The notes below the pieces were generated by a model. The model was not told where the DNA came from. It worked only from the letters and a program-made list of their open reading frames with translations, and searched no databases. Positions 61,780-64,000 of a DNA stretch of 64,000 nucleotides are shown here, piece after piece (position 1 is the stretch's first letter; each line of letters opens with the position of its first letter). The DNA is taken from NCBI GenBank assembly GCA_044221445.1, contig JBGAPF010000005.1:46596-110595 (forward strand), given 5' to 3'. The translations under genes were made by a program, and so were the position numbers. The stretch is from JBDHTS01 sp044221445 (GTDB taxonomy: Bacteria > Pseudomonadota > Alphaproteobacteria > Micavibrionales > Micavibrionaceae).

Positions 61780-63101
61780 TTTTTTCTCTTACGCATTACC
61801 GATATGCATTCAAATAGCCCATTCAAACAAATGTCGAGATCGGTTGAGTAGGTTTGGCTACCGCATATTATCATCGTGTTGTTATTCTGACACCTCGGAT
61901 CATAAGTTATAACTGGTTTATTCAGCATAATTGCCATTCCAGTTTCAACTAATGTGCCTGGATCTCTTTCTAGAGGTATCGCAAAGACAACTAAACATTC
62001 TTTTAATAAAGATAGATCTTTTTCATAGTAGCGTCTCAGGTCTTGTGAAGGTGATAATTGGCTGGCTTCTCCATTTTCCAAGACTGGGCGGCGTATCAGA
62101 AAGTTGTGATATTCCAAAGCTGCTATTGCAGCATCTATTTCAGGCTTTTGCATGTAAGAAAAATCAGGTGCAGCAAGATATATTGGAAATTGTTTTCTTT
62201 CATGCCAAGGCAAGCTCACGCCGCCAAGCTGGCGCACTTCATCTATTTGTAGGGCTAGATCTCTTCTTACATCTCGTCGAAGATCATCAGGAAAAGTTGT
62301 CTGAGCATATCTGGTGGCTACTTGTGCGCCACGCCAAGCTGCTTCTTGTATTTCGGTGGGATAAGCGGCTAATACAGCAGTAAAAGCATCGCCAACCCCT
62401 ACTGAATTGATTGTAATGTCTAACTGTGCTGTTATTTCTTCGGCTTGATTAGAAGTAAGCATAAATAGACGGCTTCCTCCTCTGTTCTCTTTCAGCAGTA
62501 TTGACTCAACCCCTATGGACTTAGCGGCGCTAATGAGCGGGTCTACAGAATCATGCGCAATTGACAAAAATAAATCAGAAGATGTGGAAATAGCTAAATT
62601 TGTTATTTTTTTTGATAAAACACTTAGGTCGTTAATGCTTTTAATGTCATAAGCGATGTCTATAGTAATTCGAGTGTTGTCCTGTAGCTTAGATATCACT
62701 TCATTTAAGGCATAAGAACCAGGAAAAATAATCGCATTATCATATAGACTGATTTTATCAATCTCTCTTAGAAAACCAGTTTCTTTACTGTCACGTAAAA
62801 GGCTTTCATAGCCTTGATTAGCTGTCTCTCTAACGTCATTGATTAAAATTATATTTGGTGCTCCAATAACTTCTCCAATATGGATAAATTCTACACATCC
62901 ATGCGCCTTAAGATAAGCTTCTGCCTCATTTCGAAGATAAGCTGGACAAATGGCAGCGACCGCATAAGGGATATTGGAAGCCCACAAACCGCGAGCCGCA
63001 TGAGCAATGCCACCAAGTCGCATTTTAAGCGGGGCATTGTTATGAGCTAGTGTTACATCGACTATAAGTTCGCCGATAATGAGGGTAGGTGAATTTTTCA
63101 T
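61776..63101 (-). CDS. PfkB-like kinase fused to nucleoside 2-deoxyribosyltransferase-like domain
   Basis: This 441-residue protein has two domains. Residues 1-300 look like a PfkB/ribokinase-family kinase: IGELIVDVTLA at the start, MRLGGIAHAARGLWA for the substrate loop, and the anion-hole/catalytic motif SVGVGDAFTAVLAAY with Asp238. Residues 305-440 look like a nucleoside 2-deoxyribosyltransferase: FPIYLAAPDFSY, then KECLVVFAIPLERDPGTLVE with the catalytic-type Glu386 and TGMAIMLNKPVITYDPR. Such a pair suggests processing of a nucleoside: base-sugar cleavage or exchange plus phosphorylation. It lies two bases after the small Gly/Ser protein gene and overlaps the QueC-like gene by four bases. 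The biological substrate is unknown. Confidence 0.75.
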   Translation of the reverse strand: MKNSPTLIIGELIVDVTLAHNNAPLKMRLGGIAHAARGLWASNIPYAVAAICPAYLRNEAEAYLKAHGCVEFIHIGEVIGAPNIILINDVRETANQGYESLLRDSKETGFLREIDKISLYDNAIIFPGSYALNEVISKLQDNTRITIDIAYDIKSINDLSVLSKKITNLAISTSSDLFLSIAHDSVDPLISAAKSIGVESILLKENRGGSRLFMLTSNQAEEITAQLDITINSVGVGDAFTAVLAAYPTEIQEAAWRGAQVATRYAQTTFPDDLRRDVRRDLALQIDEVRQLGGVSLPWHERKQFPIYLAAPDFSYMQKPEIDAAIAALEYHNFLIRRPVLENGEASQLSPSQDLRRYYEKDLSLLKECLVVFAIPLERDPGTLVETGMAIMLNKPVITYDPRCQNNNTMIICGSQTYSTDLDICLNGLFECISVMRKRKK

Positions 63102-63103
63102 CC

Positions 63104-63481
63104 TTAGCTTGGTGCAAAATCTACAACAATGCTTGGCATTGAACCAGATGATGAACTTTGCACAATGCCAACATAGCTAAAGCCATCTTTTATACATGAT
63201 GCTATATAATTCAATTTTGTGGGCAGCGCTCCTACGGTTAGGCCATTATCATCTACTGCAACAATACGCCCTTTGATTTCTAAAGATAAGCGGGTTCCAT
63301 AAGGCGGAACGTTTTGGTTAATCCTATAATAATCAAAAAAGTTTATCTCCTCTAAGCTCACTGAAAATGCTTGTGCACAACGATCAGAGCCGCTGCTACC
63401 TCCTGACGAACCTCCATTCTGAGACGGATTGCTTATAGATCCCGAATAATCAGAAAAATTTCCAGAGCCGCTGCTCCCCAT
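63104..63481 (-). CDS. Small protein with N-terminal Met-Gly-Ser-Ser-Gly and Gly/Ser linker
   Basis: From the ATG at 63481 this encodes 125 residues. AGAGG lies eight bases upstream of that ATG, whereas a TTG at 63487 would be only two bases from it, so the ATG is preferred. The N-terminus is MGSSGSGNFSDYSGS, and Gly/Ser-rich sequence continues to about residue 33; Met removal would expose Gly2. A small conserved-looking domain follows (CAQAFSVSLEEINFFDYY, VPPYGTRLSLEI, TVGALPTKLNYIASCIKDG) and ends in VVDFAPS. I do not know a function. A free N-terminal Gly on a flexible arm in an operon with a QueC-like enzyme suggests that this protein is the target of modification. Confidence 0.7.
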   Translation of the reverse strand: MGSSGSGNFSDYSGSISNPSQNGGSSGGSSGSDRCAQAFSVSLEEINFFDYYRINQNVPPYGTRLSLEIKGRIVAVDDNGLTVGALPTKLNYIASCIKDGFSYVGIVQSSSSGSMPSIVVDFAPS

Positions 63482-63537
63482 AATCAAAGCCTCTAAATAT
63501 TGTTCAGCTTCATCCTAAGATTGTAACAAGGTATCTT

Positions 63538-63551
63538 AAAGTACCTACTTT
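63538..63551. promoter_or_regulatory. Inverted repeat upstream of the four-gene operon
   Basis: AAAGTA-CC-TACTTT is a perfect six-base palindrome with a two-base centre, 57 bases upstream of the small-protein start and between it and tRNA-Ser. It could be an operator. On the minus strand a TACAAT-like -10 box lies nearby, but I could not find a good -35 box, so the operon may also be read from the tRNA promoter. Confidence 0.3.
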
Positions 63552-63597
63552 GAAAATAGGATTTTATAGAATTTTAGTAATAAACATTTCATTAAAT

Positions 63598-63691
63598 TGG
63601 CGGAGACGGAGGGATTCGAACCCTCGGTACAGCTTTACAACCGTACAACGGTTTAGCAAACCGCCGCCTTCAGCCGCTCGGCCACGTCTCC
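63598..63691 (-). tRNA. tRNA-Ser (anticodon GCU)
   Basis: Read on the minus strand, GGAGACG (63691-63685) pairs with CGTCTCC, followed by discriminator G and an encoded CCA at 63600-63598. The anticodon stem-loop GGTTTGCTAAACC has anticodon GCT, reading AGC and AGU serine codons. The long variable arm, the TTCGAATC T-loop and a total of 94 bases fit serine tRNAs. Its 3' end borders the AT-rich four-gene operon, a typical place for island insertion. Confidence 0.95.
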
Positions 63692-63803
63692 GGTAGGCAA
63701 CCAGTTATCAGAAACCGGGGGCGTTATCAACTGTTATGGGAGCGGGGCGGTCAGGAATAAGACGTTTCGCGCGGCTTTAGACGTCCCCCTCTCCCTGGCA
63801 TCT

Positions 63804-63822
63804 TCCCCATGAAGAATGGGGA
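63804..63822. terminator. Hairpin downstream of the last partial gene
   Basis: TCCCCAT (63804-63810) and ATGGGGA (63816-63822) form a seven-base stem with a GAAGA loop, 17 bases beyond the stop of the partial minus-strand gene at the window's end. Flanking CCCTCTCCC and GAGAGGG can extend the pairing. It probably ends that gene's transcript. Confidence 0.5.
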
Positions 63823-63838
63823 GAGGGAAGGAATCGGT

Positions 63839-64000
63839 TTATTTCAGATACGGCTTGCAGGTCTCGGTCCAGTCCGCCACCTGGCGGCCGTTGAAATATT
63901 CGCCGATATAATGGACGGCCCAGCCGTCGCCGTCGCGGTGCATGCGGGCGAAGACGAAGGCGGTCTTGTCCATGCCGTCGGGCTGCTGGAGCGGGGCGTG
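63839..64000 (-). CDS. C-terminal part of an unidentified protein (start outside window)
   Basis: The minus-strand frame is open from the window's right edge to a TAA at 63841-63839 and gives the last 53 residues of a protein. They include DKTAFVFARMHRDGDGWAVH and the tail YIGEYFNGRQVADWTETCKP before YLK. The pattern of a strand with RMHRDGDGW, then YIGEYFNGR, reminds me of the C-terminus of TerD-like stress proteins, but the match is weak. It is GC-rich like the host chromosome, so the AT-rich island ends before it. Confidence 0.5.
   Translation of the reverse strand, partial: HAPLQQPDGMDKTAFVFARMHRDGDGWAVHYIGEYFNGRQVADWTETCKPYLK

Noticed and set aside
60494..63481. Type IV CBASS or QatABCD
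   Set aside because: No CD-NTase, CBASS effector, TGT-like gene, QatA ATPase or TatD-like nuclease is encoded; only the QueC-like and OGG-like parts are shared.
1..64000. CRISPR arrays, insertion sequences, rRNA genes, integrases
   Set aside because: I saw no regularly spaced repeats, transposase or integrase motifs, or rRNA sequence anywhere in the window.

Overview
The window looks like the chromosome of a Gram-negative alphaproteobacterium. The evidence is gene order: nuoC-D-E-F-G-H-I-J-K-L-M-N, birA, coaX, rnj, a DUF1467-type gene, proS, lolC-lolD, dnaE; then rpsB-tsf-pyrH-frr-uppS-cdsA-dxr-rseP-bamA-skp-lpxD-fabZ-lpxA-lpxI-lpxB, gltA, gltX and comEC. The use of LpxI, CoaX and RNase J also fits. 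I cannot name the genus. A deep-branching lineage is suggested by the many genes inside these operons that I do not recognise and by a prolyl-tRNA synthetase of the archaeal/eukaryal (ThrS-like) type.

Region 1 (1-18354) is the respiratory complex I operon. It is interrupted by seven non-nuo genes: a multi-span membrane protein, an exported protein, a small lipoprotein, an opposite-strand gene with its own consensus-like promoter, a MazG-like pyrophosphohydrolase, a Sel1-like/AAA+ (CbbX-type) ATPase and a small soluble protein. nuoM carries an internal deletion with a frame change, so as written it reads in frame into nuoN.

Region 2 (18351-32299) holds birA, coaX, rnj, proS, the lipoprotein-release transporter lolCD, the replicative polymerase gene dnaE and an Acg-type nitroreductase, with a few unknown genes between them. 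Region 3 (32352-47158) is the translation and envelope operon: ribosomal protein S2, EF-Ts, UMP kinase, ribosome recycling, undecaprenyl and CDP-diacylglycerol synthesis, DXP reductoisomerase, RseP, BamA, Skp and the lipid A enzymes.

Region 4 (47200-60155) contains gltA, gltX, comEC and an AcrAB-type RND efflux pair. An AT-rich three-gene block with a TIGR04255-family protein (49705-51664) and some decayed sequence sit between gltA and gltX, which are usually close together in related genomes.

Region 5 (60231-63691) is the most interesting part. A truncated host-like gene remnant (60231-60347) and the 3' end of tRNA-Ser(GCU) (63598-63691) bracket an AT-rich, tightly coupled four-gene operon on the minus strand. 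It encodes a small protein beginning Met-Gly-Ser-Ser-Gly with a long Gly/Ser linker; a PfkB-like sugar/nucleoside kinase fused to a nucleoside 2-deoxyribosyltransferase-like domain; a QueC-like 7-cyano-7-deazaguanine synthase; and a HhH-GPD DNA-glycosylase-like protein with the catalytic Lys and Asp retained. No queD, queE, tgt, CD-NTase, QatA or QatD gene is present. I infer a candidate defence or nucleobase-conjugation system in which the QueC-like enzyme may modify the N-terminal glycine of the small protein. This is inference by analogy with type IV CBASS and QatABCD, recalled from memory.

The window ends in the 3' part of a minus-strand gene that I cannot identify with confidence.
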